A stretch of 64,000 nt of DNA, from positions 62,001 through 126,000 of the forward strand of contig NZ_FOXL01000004.1 in the NCBI RefSeq assembly GCF_900115705.1, written 5' to 3'. This DNA is from Frateuria terrea. GTDB lineage: Bacteria; Pseudomonadota; Gammaproteobacteria; Xanthomonadales; Rhodanobacteraceae. The notes beneath the pieces were generated by a model. That model ran no database searches. It had not been told where the DNA came from and worked only from the letters and a program-made list of their open reading frames with translations. A program made the position numbers and the translations under genes. Numbering within the stretch: position 1 is the stretch's first letter; each line of letters begins with the position of its first letter. Shown one piece after another: positions 9,073 through 21,796 of the stretch.

Positions 9073-9148
9073 CGATGGCTTCCCGGGGAACGCCCGCCAA
9101 GCCTATCAGCCAGGCGCCCGTGCGCTGCCCATTCCGGCAGTGCCAGGA

Positions 9149-10594
9149 TCAGGCCGCGGCCTCCTGCCGCACCGGCCGGTCGACCTTGAGCCGGCCGAAC
9201 ACGCGGCTGGCCGAGGCGGTGATCGCCGCCAGGATCAGCACGGTCCAGCGGAACGCGGCCACGTAGTCCGAATGCGCGTGGCCCTGCAGCAGCGATTCCA
9301 TCAACAGTGTCGCCAGCGCGATGCCGAAACTCATCGACAGGTATTGCGCGGTGGAGGCCATCGAGGAGGCCATCGAGGCGTGCTTGATGTCCAGGTCGTG
9401 GTAGACCAGCGTGTTCATCGCAGTGTATTGGAGGCCGGCGAAGCTGCCGTAGAGGAACACCATCACCGCGATCAGCCACATCGGCGTATGCCGCCCGAAG
9501 GCGGCGAAAGAGGCCAGCAGCACGGCCACGATCAGCGTGTTGGAGATCAGCAGCCGGCGATAGCCCAGCCACGCCAGCACGCGGTTGATCAGCCACTTGG
9601 CGCTGATCGAGCCCAGCGCCTGCGGCACCATCATCAGGCCGGCCAGCAGCGGCGACCAGCCGCAGCCGACCTGCAGGAACAGCACCAGCAACAGGAACAT
9701 GCCGGAGATGCCCAGTCGGGTGAACAGGTTGCCGGCCAGCGCCACCCACACGCTGCGGACCTTCAGCAGCGAGAGGTCGGCCACCGGGAACGCGGTGCGC
9801 CGGCTGTGCCAGACGTAGATCACGCCGACCAGCAGCGCCAGCGCGGTGCACTCGCCGATGCGCCCCCACGCCACGTGCTCGGCGCCGACCAGTTCCGAGG
9901 CGGTCAGCAGCAGCGCCGAGGCGGCGCCGAACAGCAGGAAGCCAAGCAGATCGAAGCGGTTGGCGTGCCGCATCCGGTAGTCGGGCATGTCCTGCCTGTT
10001 CATCCACATCCCGGCGATGCCCACCGGCACGTTGATCAGAAAGATCAGCCGCCACGAGGTGAATTCCACTAGCGCGCCGCCCATCAGCGGCCCCAGCACC
10101 GAGCCGAGCAAGCCGAACGTCGCGACCGTGCTCATCACCGCCACGAACTCGCGCTTGGCGATGCTGCGCACCAGTACGTAGCGGCCGACCGGCATCAGCG
10201 CCGCGCCGCCGACACCCTGCAGCACGCGTGCGGCGACCAGCTGCGGCAGCGTCTGCGAGATGCCGCAGAACAGCGAGCCCAGGCCGAAAACGGCGATCGC
10301 CGCGCCGAACACCCGCCGCGTGCCGAAACGGTCGCACAGCCACGGGCTGGCCGGAATCAGGATCGCCAGGGTCAGCACATAGCTGGTCAGCGCGCTGCGC
10401 ATGCCCAGCGGGGTGACGCCCAGCGCGCCGGCCATGGCCGGCACGGCGGTGTTGACGATGGTCGAGTCCAGCGCCTGCATGAAGAACGCCGCCGAGACCA
10501 GCCAGATCAGCCCGCGGAAGCGTTCGCGCGAGGGCGCGTCCGCCGGCGCTGCCACATCGAGGGCAGGGGCGGGCGTGACGGTATCGTTCGGCAT
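9149..10594 (-). CDS. MFS multidrug efflux transporter (DHA2/EmrB-QacA type)
   Basis: Drug:H+ antiporter of 481 residues with a predicted 14-helix layout. It shows the DHA2 motif-C-like helix (GPLMGGALVEFTSWRLIFLINVPVG) and the LDSTIVNTAVPAMA first helix shared by EmrB/QacA proteins. The start at 10594 (MPNDTV) lies just before the hydrophobic region; in-frame upstream codons would read through a poorly conserved stretch. No membrane-fusion or outer-membrane partner gene is adjacent, so it either works alone or borrows partners. Substrate unknown. Confidence 0.85.
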   Translation of the reverse strand: MPNDTVTPAPALDVAAPADAPSRERFRGLIWLVSAAFFMQALDSTIVNTAVPAMAGALGVTPLGMRSALTSYVLTLAILIPASPWLCDRFGTRRVFGAAIAVFGLGSLFCGISQTLPQLVAARVLQGVGGAALMPVGRYVLVRSIAKREFVAVMSTVATFGLLGSVLGPLMGGALVEFTSWRLIFLINVPVGIAGMWMNRQDMPDYRMRHANRFDLLGFLLFGAASALLLTASELVGAEHVAWGRIGECTALALLVGVIYVWHSRRTAFPVADLSLLKVRSVWVALAGNLFTRLGISGMFLLLVLFLQVGCGWSPLLAGLMMVPQALGSISAKWLINRVLAWLGYRRLLISNTLIVAVLLASFAAFGRHTPMWLIAVMVFLYGSFAGLQYTAMNTLVYHDLDIKHASMASSMASTAQYLSMSFGIALATLLMESLLQGHAHSDYVAAFRWTVLILAAITASASRVFGRLKVDRPVRQEAAA

Positions 10595-10799
10595 GGGCGC
10601 GCATGATAAGCGCCGCATTGCCCTAGGTGTGTCGAGGAGCGTATGGCGCGCGTGCCCCGCTTCTGTCCAGGACGCTTGCCTTTTCATCCGGACGCCGCCA
10701 GATCCGTCTGGAGCCTTCGCTTCGCTTTCGGCAAAGGCATCCGCTCCCCGAGCAAGCGCGCGCCGGCATGTCCGGCGCCTTTCCCATGGAGAAAAACCA

Positions 10800-11207
10800 A
10801 TGAGCCGGCCCACCATCGTCTTGTCCCGCCTGGATGTGGAACGCATCGAGAACCTGCTCGACCGCCTCCCCGCCACGGAGGCCCGGCAGCACGCGCCGCT
10901 GCGCTCGGAACTGGAACGGGCGGAAGTGCGCGAGCCCAATGACATGCCGGCCGACGTGGTCACCATGAATTCCACCGTCACCTTCGGCGAGGAAGGCACC
11001 GGCGAGCGGACCACCCTTTCGCTGGTCTACCCAGGCGCGGCCGGCAAGCCCGGCACCGTGTCGATCCTGGCTCCGGTCGGCAGCGCCCTGCTGGGGCTCG
11101 CCTGCAGCCAGGAAATCGACTGGCCGATGCCCGGCGGCCAGCCCCGCCGCCTGCGGGTGGTGGAGATCAACTACCAGCCGGAGGCCGCGGGCGACCTGCA
11201 CCGCTGA
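10800..11207 (+). CDS. rnk: Regulator of nucleoside diphosphate kinase (Rnk)
   Basis: 135-residue cytoplasmic protein: a short N-terminal helical region (RPTIVLSRLDVERIENLLDRL) followed by a GreA/GreB-type C-terminal domain (VTMNSTVTFGEEGTGERTTLSLVYP ... ILAPVGSALLGL). This two-part organisation is that of Rnk, which binds RNA polymerase without the Gre coiled coil. Start ATG at 10800 follows a purine-rich GGAGAAAAACCA. The 205-bp gap upstream holds the divergent promoters for rnk and the MFS gene. Confidence 0.9.
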   Translation: MSRPTIVLSRLDVERIENLLDRLPATEARQHAPLRSELERAEVREPNDMPADVVTMNSTVTFGEEGTGERTTLSLVYPGAAGKPGTVSILAPVGSALLGLACSQEIDWPMPGGQPRRLRVVEINYQPEAAGDLHR

Positions 11208-11269
11208 GCGCCTGCCCAGGCGCTCCCGTGCACGACGGCCCGACGCCCGTCGGCAGGATGCGAGGCTAA

Positions 11270-14063
<2,794 letters not shown>

Positions 14064-14067
<4 letters not shown>

Positions 14068-15023
14068 GCCAGCCTGGCCTGCCGGCATCGCTGCGCTTGC
14101 GCGCGAACCTCTATCGCCTGCTCCGCGGCTTCCTCGCCGAGCGGCAGGTGCTGGAGGTTGAAACGCCGATCCTTTCCGCCGCCGGCAACACCGACCCGAA
14201 CATCGAAAGCTTCACCACCATCTTCAGCGGCCACGTCGATGCCGGTGTCCGCGAGCGCTGGATGCGTACCTCGCCGGAATATCCGCTCAAGCGCCTGCTC
14301 GCCGCCGGCGTGGGTGACTGCTACGAGTTGGGCCGCGTATTTCGCAATGGCGAAGCGGGCGGGCGGCACAACCCCGAATTCACCATGCTCGAGTGGTACC
14401 GGGTCGGCTTGGACCACCGCGAACTGGCAGGGGAGGTCGTGGCGCTGGTGCAGGCAGCGCTGGCGCTGGTCGATCGCCAGGCCGAGGTGCGGGTGGCGAG
14501 CTACCGCGGCCTGTTCCTCGATGCGCTGGGTATCGATCCGCTGACCGCACCGCTCGAGGTGCTGCAGCAGCCACTGGCCGCGTCGAACATCGACCCGCAA
14601 GGCCTGACCCGCGACGACTGGCTGGACCTGCTCCTCACCCATCGCCTGCAGCCGACGTTCCCGCGCGACCGGATCACGGTGGTCCACGACTATCCGGCCA
14701 GCCAGTGCGCGCTGGCCAGGATCCGGCACGAGGATCCGCCGGTCGCCGAACGTTTCGAGCTGTATCTCGGCCCCCACGAACTGGCCAACGGTTACCACGA
14801 GCTCAACGACGCCGCCGAGCAGCGCGTGCGCTTCGAGCGTGACAACGGCACGCGCCGGGCCCGCGGCCTGCGCGAGGTGCCGATCGACGAGCGGCTGCTG
14901 GCGGTGCTTGACGCCATGCCGGACTGCGCGGGCGTGGCGCTGGGCGTGGAACGCCTGCTGATGTGCCTGGCCGGCACCGACGCGATCGCCGACGTGCTGG
15001 CGTTTCCCTTTGCCCAGGCGTGA
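14064..15023 (+). CDS. epmA: Elongation factor P--(R)-beta-lysine ligase EpmA
   Basis: Truncated class-II lysyl-tRNA synthetase-like enzyme (319 residues, catalytic core only, no anticodon-binding domain) that ligates (R)-beta-lysine to EF-P to relieve ribosome stalling at polyprolines. Motif 2 is visible as FRNGEAGGRHNPEFTMLEWY and motif 3 as GVALGVERLLM; the ETPILSAAGNTDPNIESF start matches EpmA (GenX/PoxA). The ATG overlaps the previous stop. The EpmB and EF-P genes are not in this window. Confidence 0.93.
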
Positions 15024-15093
15024 GGGCGGGTCGTTGACGGACGGCCCCGGGCTTGCGCACAGTGGCCACTTCCATGCCCTCCGGAACGAACCG

Positions 15094-15258
15094 ATGCGCC
15101 CCAGCGTGCCCGGCATCCTGCTTATCGTCATTGGCGTGCTCTTCCTGCTCCGCAATTTCGGATTCGACCTGCACCTGAGCGAGCTGTTTGCGACCTGGTG
15201 GCCGCTGGTGCTGGTTGCCCTGGGTGCGGGCATGTTGCTCAAACCCAGGCGTTCCTGA
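15094..15258 (+). CDS. Small two-TM membrane protein (LiaF-TM/DUF5668-like)
   Basis: 54-residue protein with two hydrophobic helices: PGILLIVIGVLFLLRNFG and WWPLVLVALGAGMLL. The pattern G..LI..G..FLL.N.G...W...W.L.LI..G matches the LiaF-type transmembrane / DUF5668 domain found alone or fused to cell-envelope stress regulators. Start at 15094 (MRPSVPG) is chosen because upstream residues are non-conserved and hydrophilic. Function unknown; it lies between epmA and an MFS gene. Confidence 0.65.
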   Translation: MRPSVPGILLIVIGVLFLLRNFGFDLHLSELFATWWPLVLVALGAGMLLKPRRS

Positions 15259-15272
15259 GAGCGGGGGCGGCA

Positions 15273-16574
15273 ATGAACGCATCGACGATGCCCATGGCGG
15301 CCGACCGCCCGTTGGACGGCTCCGACCTGCGCACCCTGGCGCTGGCCGCGCTCGGTGGCGCGCTGGAGTTCTACGATTTCGTGGTGTTCGTGTTCTTCGC
15401 CATTCCGCTCAGCCAGCTGTTCTTTCCGCACGAGAGCGTGCCGTGGCTGGCACAGGTGAAGGTGTACGGCATCTTCGCCGCCGGGTACCTCGCGCGGCCG
15501 CTGGGCGGCATCGTGATGGCGCATTACGGCGACAAGCTCGGGCGCAAGCGGATGTTCACCCTGAGCGTGTTCCTGATGGCGCTGCCGACGCTGGGCATCG
15601 GCTTGCTGCCGGTTTATGCCCAGGTGGGGATGCTGGCGCCGCTGCTGCTGTTGCTGTTGCGGGTGGTGCAGGGCATCGCGGTGGGTGGCGAGGTGCCGGG
15701 GGCGTGGGTGTTCGTGGCCGAGCACGTACCGCCGCGGCGGATCGGCATTGCCTGTGCCAGCCTGACCTCCGGGCTCACCGTGGGCATCCTGCTCGGCTCG
15801 CTGTTGGCGGCCGGTATCAACCGTTCGCTCTCGCCCCAGGCGCTGCTGGACTACGGCTGGCGGCTGCCGTTCCTGATCGGTGGCGTGTTCGGCTTCCTGG
15901 CGGTCTGGCTGCGCCGCTGGCTCAGCGAAACGCCGGTGTTCGAGGCGATGCATGCGCGGCGCGAACTGGTCGCCGGGCTGCCGCTGGCGCAGGTGGCGGC
16001 AAGGCACCGGCCGGCAGTGCTGTTGTCCGTGCTGGTGACCTGGATGCTCACCGCGGCGATCGTCGTGCTGATCCTGATGACGCCCGCGCTGGTGCAATCG
16101 ACGTTCCATGTCGCACCGAAACGGGCGTTCCTCGGCAGCAACGTGGCCTCGTTCACGCTGGCCGTGGGTTGCCTGGCCTACGGGGCCTTGTCCGACCGGA
16201 TCGGTCCGGCGCGGACCTTGCTGTTCGGCGCGGCGGGACTGCTTGCGGCCGGGTACGCGCTGTACCTGAACCTGGCCGGCGGCGGCGCGCATTTCGTCGC
16301 GCTTTATGCGTTGACCGGCTTTGCCGTGGGCGTGACCGGTGTGGTGCCGGTGCTGATGGTGCTGGCGTTCCCACCGGCCGTGCGGTTTTCCGGCTTGTCG
16401 GCTTCGTACAACCTGGCCTACGCGCTGTTCGGCGGACTGACGCCGCCCCTGATCGGGCTGCTGGTGGGGCGTTTCGGCGCACTGGCGCCTGCGCACTACG
16501 TCGGGGCGACCGCGCTGATGGGGATGGCGGTGGCGCTGGTACTGCTCCGGCGCCAGCGAGCGCAAGCCGCGTAG
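15273..16574 (+). CDS. MFS transporter, metabolite:H+ symporter (MHS/ProP-like) family
   Basis: 433-residue 12-helix transporter. It has the MHS-family first helix (ALGGALEFYDFVVFVFFA), the loop 2-3 motif GDKLGRKRMFT, and the helix 5 region QGIAVGGEVPGAWVFVAEH, which together point to the ShiA/ProP/KgtP subfamily importing small organic acids, osmolytes or aromatic acids. The start at 15273 lies 14 bp after the small membrane gene. The stop codon falls inside a repeated palindromic sequence (16571-16628). The specific substrate cannot be read from the sequence. Confidence 0.85.
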   Translation: MNASTMPMAADRPLDGSDLRTLALAALGGALEFYDFVVFVFFAIPLSQLFFPHESVPWLAQVKVYGIFAAGYLARPLGGIVMAHYGDKLGRKRMFTLSVFLMALPTLGIGLLPVYAQVGMLAPLLLLLLRVVQGIAVGGEVPGAWVFVAEHVPPRRIGIACASLTSGLTVGILLGSLLAAGINRSLSPQALLDYGWRLPFLIGGVFGFLAVWLRRWLSETPVFEAMHARRELVAGLPLAQVAARHRPAVLLSVLVTWMLTAAIVVLILMTPALVQSTFHVAPKRAFLGSNVASFTLAVGCLAYGALSDRIGPARTLLFGAAGLLAAGYALYLNLAGGGAHFVALYALTGFAVGVTGVVPVLMVLAFPPAVRFSGLSASYNLAYALFGGLTPPLIGLLVGRFGALAPAHYVGATALMGMAVALVLLRRQRAQAA

Positions 16575-16628
16575 GGCGGGCTTCAGCCGCCGGTTGGAGT
16601 GGTGGCAGTGGGCTGAGGCCCACCCTGC
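16571..16628. repeat. REP-like inverted doublet
   Basis: A plus-strand unit GTAGGGCGGGCTTCAGCCGCC faces an inverted copy (read on the minus strand as GCAGGGTGGGCCTCAGCCCA). Each unit has its own small palindrome around CTTCAGC or CTCAGC. The pair separates the MFS gene from the convergent DUF2461 gene and contains the MFS stop codon. The arrangement is that of a REP doublet (REPIN-like). Confidence 0.6.
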
Positions 16629-16644
16629 GGCGGTCTCGGCCTGG

Positions 16645-17331
16645 CTAGAACTCCAGCTCTTGCGCGGCGCAGAGGTAGTCGATCATTGGCGCCACGCACC
16701 GGAAGCTTTCGATCGCCCAGGGCAACAGCTCGGATGAGCAGGCGAAGTCGTCGCCGAAGTTCTCGCCGGCGGCGAAGTCCTTGCGCTTTAGATCCTCGAT
16801 CAGCTCGTGCTGCGGATCGAAGCCGCGCGGCGGCCGGCTCAGCGACTCTCCCCAGAAGCTCATCCGCCCGCTGAAGACCTTGCCCCGGGTGGCGCGCTTC
16901 CAGGCTTCCGGGTTGTCGGCGAGGAAGCCGCGGATGTTTTTCAGCGTGTCCGGCTCCGGATGCCACATACCGCCGCCGGCGAAGCAGTCGCCCGGCTCGA
17001 TGTGCAGGTAGAAGGACGGCGCCGGGATTTCATGCCGGCGCGCGTGGAAGAACCGCGAGCCCTGCCAGGTCTTGTAGGGCAGCTTGTTGTTGGAGAAGCG
17101 CGTGTCGCGGTGGATGCGGAACAGCGAGCCGCCGTTCCTGCGAGCGTCGGCACGGTAGTGCGGGCTGAGCTTCGCCAGTGGCGCGGCCATGTCGGCGATC
17201 AGCGCCAGGAACGGTTCGCGCACGTGGCGCTCGTAGTCGGCCTTGTGCGCGGCGAACCACTCGCGGCTGTTGTTGCGGCCTAGCGAGCGCAGGAAACGAA
17301 AGGTGGCGGGAGTGAAGTAGGCGTTGGGCAT
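16645..17331 (-). CDS. DUF2461 family protein (TIGR02453)
   Basis: 228-residue soluble protein of the DUF2461/TIGR02453 family: N-terminal F-x-FL-x-L-x-NNSREWFAAHKADYE, then SLFRIHRDTRFSNNKLPYKTWQG and a central FYLHIEPGDCFAGGGMWHPEP. The family is common in bacteria and fungi with no established biochemical role. It sits 57 bp downstream of sbcB on the same strand and may be cotranscribed. Start ATG at 17331 leaves the family N-terminus intact. Confidence 0.85.
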   Translation of the reverse strand: MPNAYFTPATFRFLRSLGRNNSREWFAAHKADYERHVREPFLALIADMAAPLAKLSPHYRADARRNGGSLFRIHRDTRFSNNKLPYKTWQGSRFFHARRHEIPAPSFYLHIEPGDCFAGGGMWHPEPDTLKNIRGFLADNPEAWKRATRGKVFSGRMSFWGESLSRPPRGFDPQHELIEDLKRKDFAAGENFGDDFACSSELLPWAIESFRCVAPMIDYLCAAQELEF

Positions 17332-17388
17332 TCGCCCATTATCGGCGATTACAGGATTCGGGGGCCTGCCAAAAGCAGGCGCCTAACC

Positions 17389-18831
17389 CTAGCCCGGCGC
17401 GAGAACCGGCGAGGGCGCCAGCTCATGGCCCCAGGCCTCGAGCTGGTCGAGCAACGCGGTTTTCTCCGGTCGCTCCTGCCGGAGGGCAGCGATGCGTGCG
17501 AAGTAATCGTCCAGCGTGCGCGCCGTGAGCGGGGTGGGGCGGGTCAGGCGCGCCTGGCGGAAGGCGTCCCAGCGGGCCTGCTCGTCGGTGTCCAATGACT
17601 GCGGCCAGTTGCGGGCGCGGTAGCGGAACAGCAGTTCCGGATAGCGCGGGTCGCGGAAGGGAAAGCTCCGTTGCCCCAACTGCTCCGGCGGCGTGGCGCG
17701 GACCTCGGCCAGCAGGCGCTTGTCGGCATCCGGCAGGAAACCGCCATAGAGGGCGAGCTCCGGATCGTCCGGCGACGCCACCTCGGCGGCACGGGCGAAC
17801 ACGCGGCGCAGCTTGTCCGCCAGATCCTCCGCGGCACGCAGCAGGGCGTGGTGGCGCAGGCAACGATCCAGGTCGAGCTTGAGCCGGTTGTGGTCCACGT
17901 CGCGCAGCACGGACAGCGGCGCCAGTGCGGGTGCCCGATTGGCTCGCACGGTACGCAGCGGGATGCGCTCGATCCCCTCGGGCAGATCCGCCCGCGCAGT
18001 GAAAATGCGGTCGGCGATGTCGTCCTCGTCCAGCTCGAGCCAGGTCGCCGGATCGGTATCCAGGTCGTAGACGATCACTTCGCCGGCGCGCGACGGATGA
18101 GGCGCCAGCGGGGCGATCACTGCCAGGCAATGCCGGCTGGCCGGGTAGCGCGAGGACACGTGCACCATCGGCGTCATGCCGGCCACGTCGAGCAGGCCGA
18201 ACACCTTCTGCTTGCGGCGCAGCTCGAAATGCCAGTCCCAAAGCCGTGGCTGGCGCACACGGATCAACCGCGCCAGGTCGATCAACGCGAACACGTCCGA
18301 CAGCGCGTCGTGTGCGCGCTCCTGCCTGAGACGGTTGGCTGCGGCCAGGTGTTCGAGTTTGAAGCTGGGCGTGCCGTCCTCGCGCATCGGCCAGACGATG
18401 CCCTCGGGCCGCAGTGCCTGGCACATGCGCACCAGGTCGATCAGGTCCCAGCGCGAATTGCCGTTCTCCCATTCGCGCCCGTACGGCTCGAAGAAGTTGC
18501 GGTACAGCAGTTGCCGGGTGAACTCGTCGTCGAAGCGCAGCGAGTTGTAGCCCACGCCGCAGGTACCGGGCGCGGCCAGCTGCTCGTGTACGCGGGCGGC
18601 GAATTCGGCTTCGGACACACCCTCGCGCTCGGCCTGTTGCGGCGTGATGCCGGTGATCAGGCAGGCGTCCGGGTCCGGCGCGATGTCGCGCGGCGGACGC
18701 GCGAAGAACATCACCGGCTCGCCGACGATCTCCAAGTCCGCGGTGGTGCGGATGCCCGCGAACTGCGACGGCCGGTCGCGGCGCGTGTCCGCGCCGAAGG
18801 TCTCGTAGTCATGCCAGAGAAAAGTCTGCAT
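17389..18831 (-). CDS. sbcB: Exodeoxyribonuclease I (SbcB)
   Basis: 3'-5' single-strand DNA exonuclease used in recombination and mismatch repair. 480 residues, close to the E. coli enzyme. The DEDDh exonuclease motif 1 is at the very N-terminus ([20 protein letters not shown]), followed by [12 protein letters not shown] (motif 2) and [17 protein letters not shown] (motif 3); the SH3-like and C-terminal helical domains follow. Divergent from orn, with a 71-bp promoter gap. Confidence 0.96.
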   Translation of the reverse strand: MQTFLWHDYETFGADTRRDRPSQFAGIRTTADLEIVGEPVMFFARPPRDIAPDPDACLITGITPQQAEREGVSEAEFAARVHEQLAAPGTCGVGYNSLRFDDEFTRQLLYRNFFEPYGREWENGNSRWDLIDLVRMCQALRPEGIVWPMREDGTPSFKLEHLAAANRLRQERAHDALSDVFALIDLARLIRVRQPRLWDWHFELRRKQKVFGLLDVAGMTPMVHVSSRYPASRHCLAVIAPLAPHPSRAGEVIVYDLDTDPATWLELDEDDIADRIFTARADLPEGIERIPLRTVRANRAPALAPLSVLRDVDHNRLKLDLDRCLRHHALLRAAEDLADKLRRVFARAAEVASPDDPELALYGGFLPDADKRLLAEVRATPPEQLGQRSFPFRDPRYPELLFRYRARNWPQSLDTDEQARWDAFRQARLTRPTPLTARTLDDYFARIAALRQERPEKTALLDQLEAWGHELAPSPVLAPG

Positions 18832-18902
18832 GGGTCGATCATCGCATGGCCGGCGGCCGCGGGCGGGCGCCTGCGCTAGACTGCGCGCTCCAAGGAGGAT
18901 GC

Positions 18903-19463
18903 ATGAGCCACGCGAACGACGACAATCTGATCTGGATCGATCTGGAGATGACCGGTCTGGATACGGACAACGATTCCATCCTCGAGATCGCCACCATCGT
19001 GACCGACAGGGATCTGAACGTGCTGGCCGAAGGGCCGGTCTTCGCGATCCGCCACGAGATCGACCGGCTGGAAGCGATGGACAGCTGGAACCGCAACCAG
19101 CACAGCAAGTCGGGCCTGTGGCAGCAAGTGCTCGATTCGACCACCGACCACGCCCAGGCCGAGCAGGCCACGCTGGGATTCCTGAAGACCTGGGCGCCGG
19201 CCGGCAAGTCGCCGATGTGCGGCAATTCCATCTGCCAGGACAGGCGTTTCCTGCACCGGCAGATGCCGCGGCTGGAACGGCATTTCCACTATCGCAACCT
19301 GGACGTGTCCACGCTCAAGGAGCTTTCGCGGCGCTGGTCGCCGGCGATCGCACGCGGCCTCAGCAAGGAATCGGCGCATACGGCGCTTTCCGATATCCGC
19401 GATTCGATCGACGAACTGCGCTACTACCGCCTGCACATGGGCGCACTGGGCGGGCAGGACTAA
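18903..19463 (+). CDS. orn: Oligoribonuclease
   Basis: DEDDh 3'-5' exoribonuclease that degrades 2-5 nt RNA and pGpG, completing RNA turnover and cyclic di-GMP breakdown. 186 residues; motifs [24 protein letters not shown] and the catalytic histidine in [16 protein letters not shown]. An AAGGAGG Shine-Dalgarno lies directly upstream. The gene starts an orn-folP-glmM unit. Confidence 0.97.
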   Translation: MSHANDDNLIWIDLEMTGLDTDNDSILEIATIVTDRDLNVLAEGPVFAIRHEIDRLEAMDSWNRNQHSKSGLWQQVLDSTTDHAQAEQATLGFLKTWAPAGKSPMCGNSICQDRRFLHRQMPRLERHFHYRNLDVSTLKELSRRWSPAIARGLSKESAHTALSDIRDSIDELRYYRLHMGALGGQD

Positions 19464-19472
19464 GGATTGCCG

Positions 19473-20381
19473 ATGTTCGAGGATCCCTTCGCCACCGTGC
19501 TCGATTGCGCCGGCCGCCGGTTGGTGCTCGACCGCCCGCGCGTGGTCGGGATCCTCAACGTGACGCCCGATTCGTTTTCCGACGGCGGCGCTTTCGCCGA
19601 TGCCGGCGTTGCCGTGGCGCACGGCCTGACAATGGCGGAGCAGGGCGCCGACATGCTCGACGTGGGCGGCGAGTCGACCCGACCCGGCGCCTCCGAGGTG
19701 CCGGTGGAAGAAGAACTGCGCCGCGTGATCCCGGTGGTCGAACAGCTGGCCGCGCGCACGATGCTGCCGATCGCCGTCGACACGTCCAAGCCGGAGGTGA
19801 TGCGGGCCGCGGTCGCCGCCGGCGCCGGCATGGTGAACGACGTCTACGCGTTGCGCCGCGAAGGTGCGCTGGAGGCCGTCGCCGAGCTGTGTGTGCCGGT
19901 GTGCCTCATGCACATGCAGGGCGAGCCACGCAGCATGCAGGAACAGCCGTGCTACGACGACGTGGTCGGCGAGGTTCACCGTTTCCTCGCCGACCGCCTG
20001 TTCGCCTGCGAACTGAGCGGCATCGACAAGCGCCGAGTGCTGGTCGACCCCGGTTTCGGCTTCGGCAAGACGCTGGAACACAACCTGGCGCTGCTGCGCG
20101 CGCTGGAGCGCTTTGCCGACCTGGGCGCGGGCCTCTACGTAGGGCTCTCGCGCAAGTCGATGATCGGCACGCTGACCGGCCGCCCGGCCGGCGAAGCGCG
20201 CGCCGCCGGATCCGCTGCCGCGGCGCTGATCGCCGTACAGCGGGGCGCGCGCATGGTCCGCGTGCACGATGTCGCCGCCACCGTCGATGCGCTGGCAGTG
20301 TGGCGCGCAGTACGCGAAGGCGACGTGGCGCCTCGTCGTGACACGCGTCCGCCGGCTCCACGCTGGCCCGACGAAGACTGA
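19473..20381 (+). CDS. folP: Dihydropteroate synthase
   Basis: Condenses p-aminobenzoate with 6-hydroxymethyl-dihydropterin pyrophosphate in folate synthesis; sulfonamide target. 302 residues, TIM barrel with the two DHPS signatures [14 protein letters not shown] and [10 protein letters not shown] plus DPGFGFGKT. An ATG at 19473 follows TAAGGA; an in-frame TTG at 19467 is less likely. It follows orn with a 9-bp gap and precedes glmM, in place of the ftsH-folP-glmM order of enterics. Confidence 0.96.
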   Translation: MFEDPFATVLDCAGRRLVLDRPRVVGILNVTPDSFSDGGAFADAGVAVAHGLTMAEQGADMLDVGGESTRPGASEVPVEEELRRVIPVVEQLAARTMLPIAVDTSKPEVMRAAVAAGAGMVNDVYALRREGALEAVAELCVPVCLMHMQGEPRSMQEQPCYDDVVGEVHRFLADRLFACELSGIDKRRVLVDPGFGFGKTLEHNLALLRALERFADLGAGLYVGLSRKSMIGTLTGRPAGEARAAGSAAAALIAVQRGARMVRVHDVAATVDALAVWRAVREGDVAPRRDTRPPAPRWPDED

Positions 20382-20428
20382 GCTACACAGGTGGTGCCCG
20401 CCCCGTGGCGTCACCGCAAGGATCGATG

Positions 20429-21796
20429 ATGAGCACACGCAAATACTTCGGCACTGATGGTATCCGCGGCCAGGTCGGGCAATGGCCGATCAGCGCCGAT
20501 TTCATGCTGCGCCTGGGCCGCGCGGCCGGCGCGGTGCTGGCGCGCGACTCGCAACGCAAGCCGCTGGTGCTGATCGGCAAGGACACGCGCGTATCTGGCT
20601 ACATGTTCGAATCGGCGCTGGAAGCCGGCCTGGTGGCCGCTGGCGTGGACGTGGGCCTGCTCGGTCCGATGCCCACGCCCGCCGTCGCCTTCCTGACGCG
20701 CTCGATGCGCGCGGCGGCCGGCATCGTGATCAGCGCCTCGCACAATCCGCATACCGACAACGGCATCAAGTTCTTCTCCGCGCAGGGCGAGAAATTCTCC
20801 GACGAGATCGAACAGGCGATCGAGGAGGAACTGGATGCCGAGTTCGTGACGGCCTCTTCGGAGCAGCTGGGCAAGGCCACCCGCGTGGCCGATGCGGTGG
20901 CCCGCTACGCCGAATACTGCAAGGCGACCGTGCCGGAAGAGTTCACCCTGCGCGGTACGAAGATCGTGCTCGACTGTGCGCATGGCGCGACCTACCAGGT
21001 GGCGCCCAAGGTGTTCGCCGAGCTCGGCGCGGACGTCATCGCCATCGGCGACCGCCCGGACGGCTTCAACATCAACCGCGAGGTGGGGTCGACCCATCCG
21101 CAGGCCTTGCAGCAGGCGGTGCTGGCACACAGGGCCGACATCGGCGTCGCGTTCGACGGCGACGGTGATCGGGTGATTCTGGTCGACCGCAACGGCACCA
21201 TCGCCGACGGCGACGATATCCTCTACGTGCTCGCACGCAGCCTGTTCGCGCGCGGCTGCCTGCGCGGTCCGGTGGTCGGCACGCTGATGAGCAATTACGG
21301 CCTGGAGCAGGCACTGGCCGAACTGGAAGTGCCGCTGATCCGCGCCAACGTCGGCGACCGCTACGTGCTGCAGCAGCTCAAGGCCCATGGTGGCATGCTC
21401 GGCGGCGAAACTTCCGGCCACATCCTGTGCCTGGACCGCGCCACCACCGGCGACGGCATCATCGCCGCGCTGGCCGTGCTGGAGACGTTGTCCGCCTCCG
21501 GCCAGGATCTGGCGCTGGCCCGCCGGGGTCTGCAGAAGCTGCCGCAGGTGATGGTCAACGTGCGCGCCCAGGGGGCTCGTGAAGCGCTGGCCAGCAGCAC
21601 CGTGCGCCACGCACTGACCGAGGTCGAACGCACATTGCAGGGCCGGGGGCGCGTGGTGTTGCGTGCCTCGGGCACCGAGCCGTTGGTGCGCGTCACCATC
21701 GAGGGTGCCGATGCGGGCGAAGTGCAGCAGTTGGCCGGCTGGCTGGCCGACGCCGTAAAATCCGCCGCGCATGTGCACATGACGGAAAATCCATGA
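20429..21796 (+). CDS. glmM: Phosphoglucosamine mutase
   Basis: Interconverts glucosamine-6-phosphate and glucosamine-1-phosphate for UDP-GlcNAc, peptidoglycan and LPS synthesis. 455 residues; active serine in [13 protein letters not shown], metal loop DGDGDR, sugar loop GGETSGH and phosphate loop [11 protein letters not shown]. Two consecutive ATG codons (20426, 20429) are possible starts; 20429 gives the usual [14 protein letters not shown] beginning. The TGA overlaps the next ATG. Confidence 0.97.
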   Translation: MSTRKYFGTDGIRGQVGQWPISADFMLRLGRAAGAVLARDSQRKPLVLIGKDTRVSGYMFESALEAGLVAAGVDVGLLGPMPTPAVAFLTRSMRAAAGIVISASHNPHTDNGIKFFSAQGEKFSDEIEQAIEEELDAEFVTASSEQLGKATRVADAVARYAEYCKATVPEEFTLRGTKIVLDCAHGATYQVAPKVFAELGADVIAIGDRPDGFNINREVGSTHPQALQQAVLAHRADIGVAFDGDGDRVILVDRNGTIADGDDILYVLARSLFARGCLRGPVVGTLMSNYGLEQALAELEVPLIRANVGDRYVLQQLKAHGGMLGGETSGHILCLDRATTGDGIIAALAVLETLSASGQDLALARRGLQKLPQVMVNVRAQGAREALASSTVRHALTEVERTLQGRGRVVLRASGTEPLVRVTIEGADAGEVQQLAGWLADAVKSAAHVHMTENP

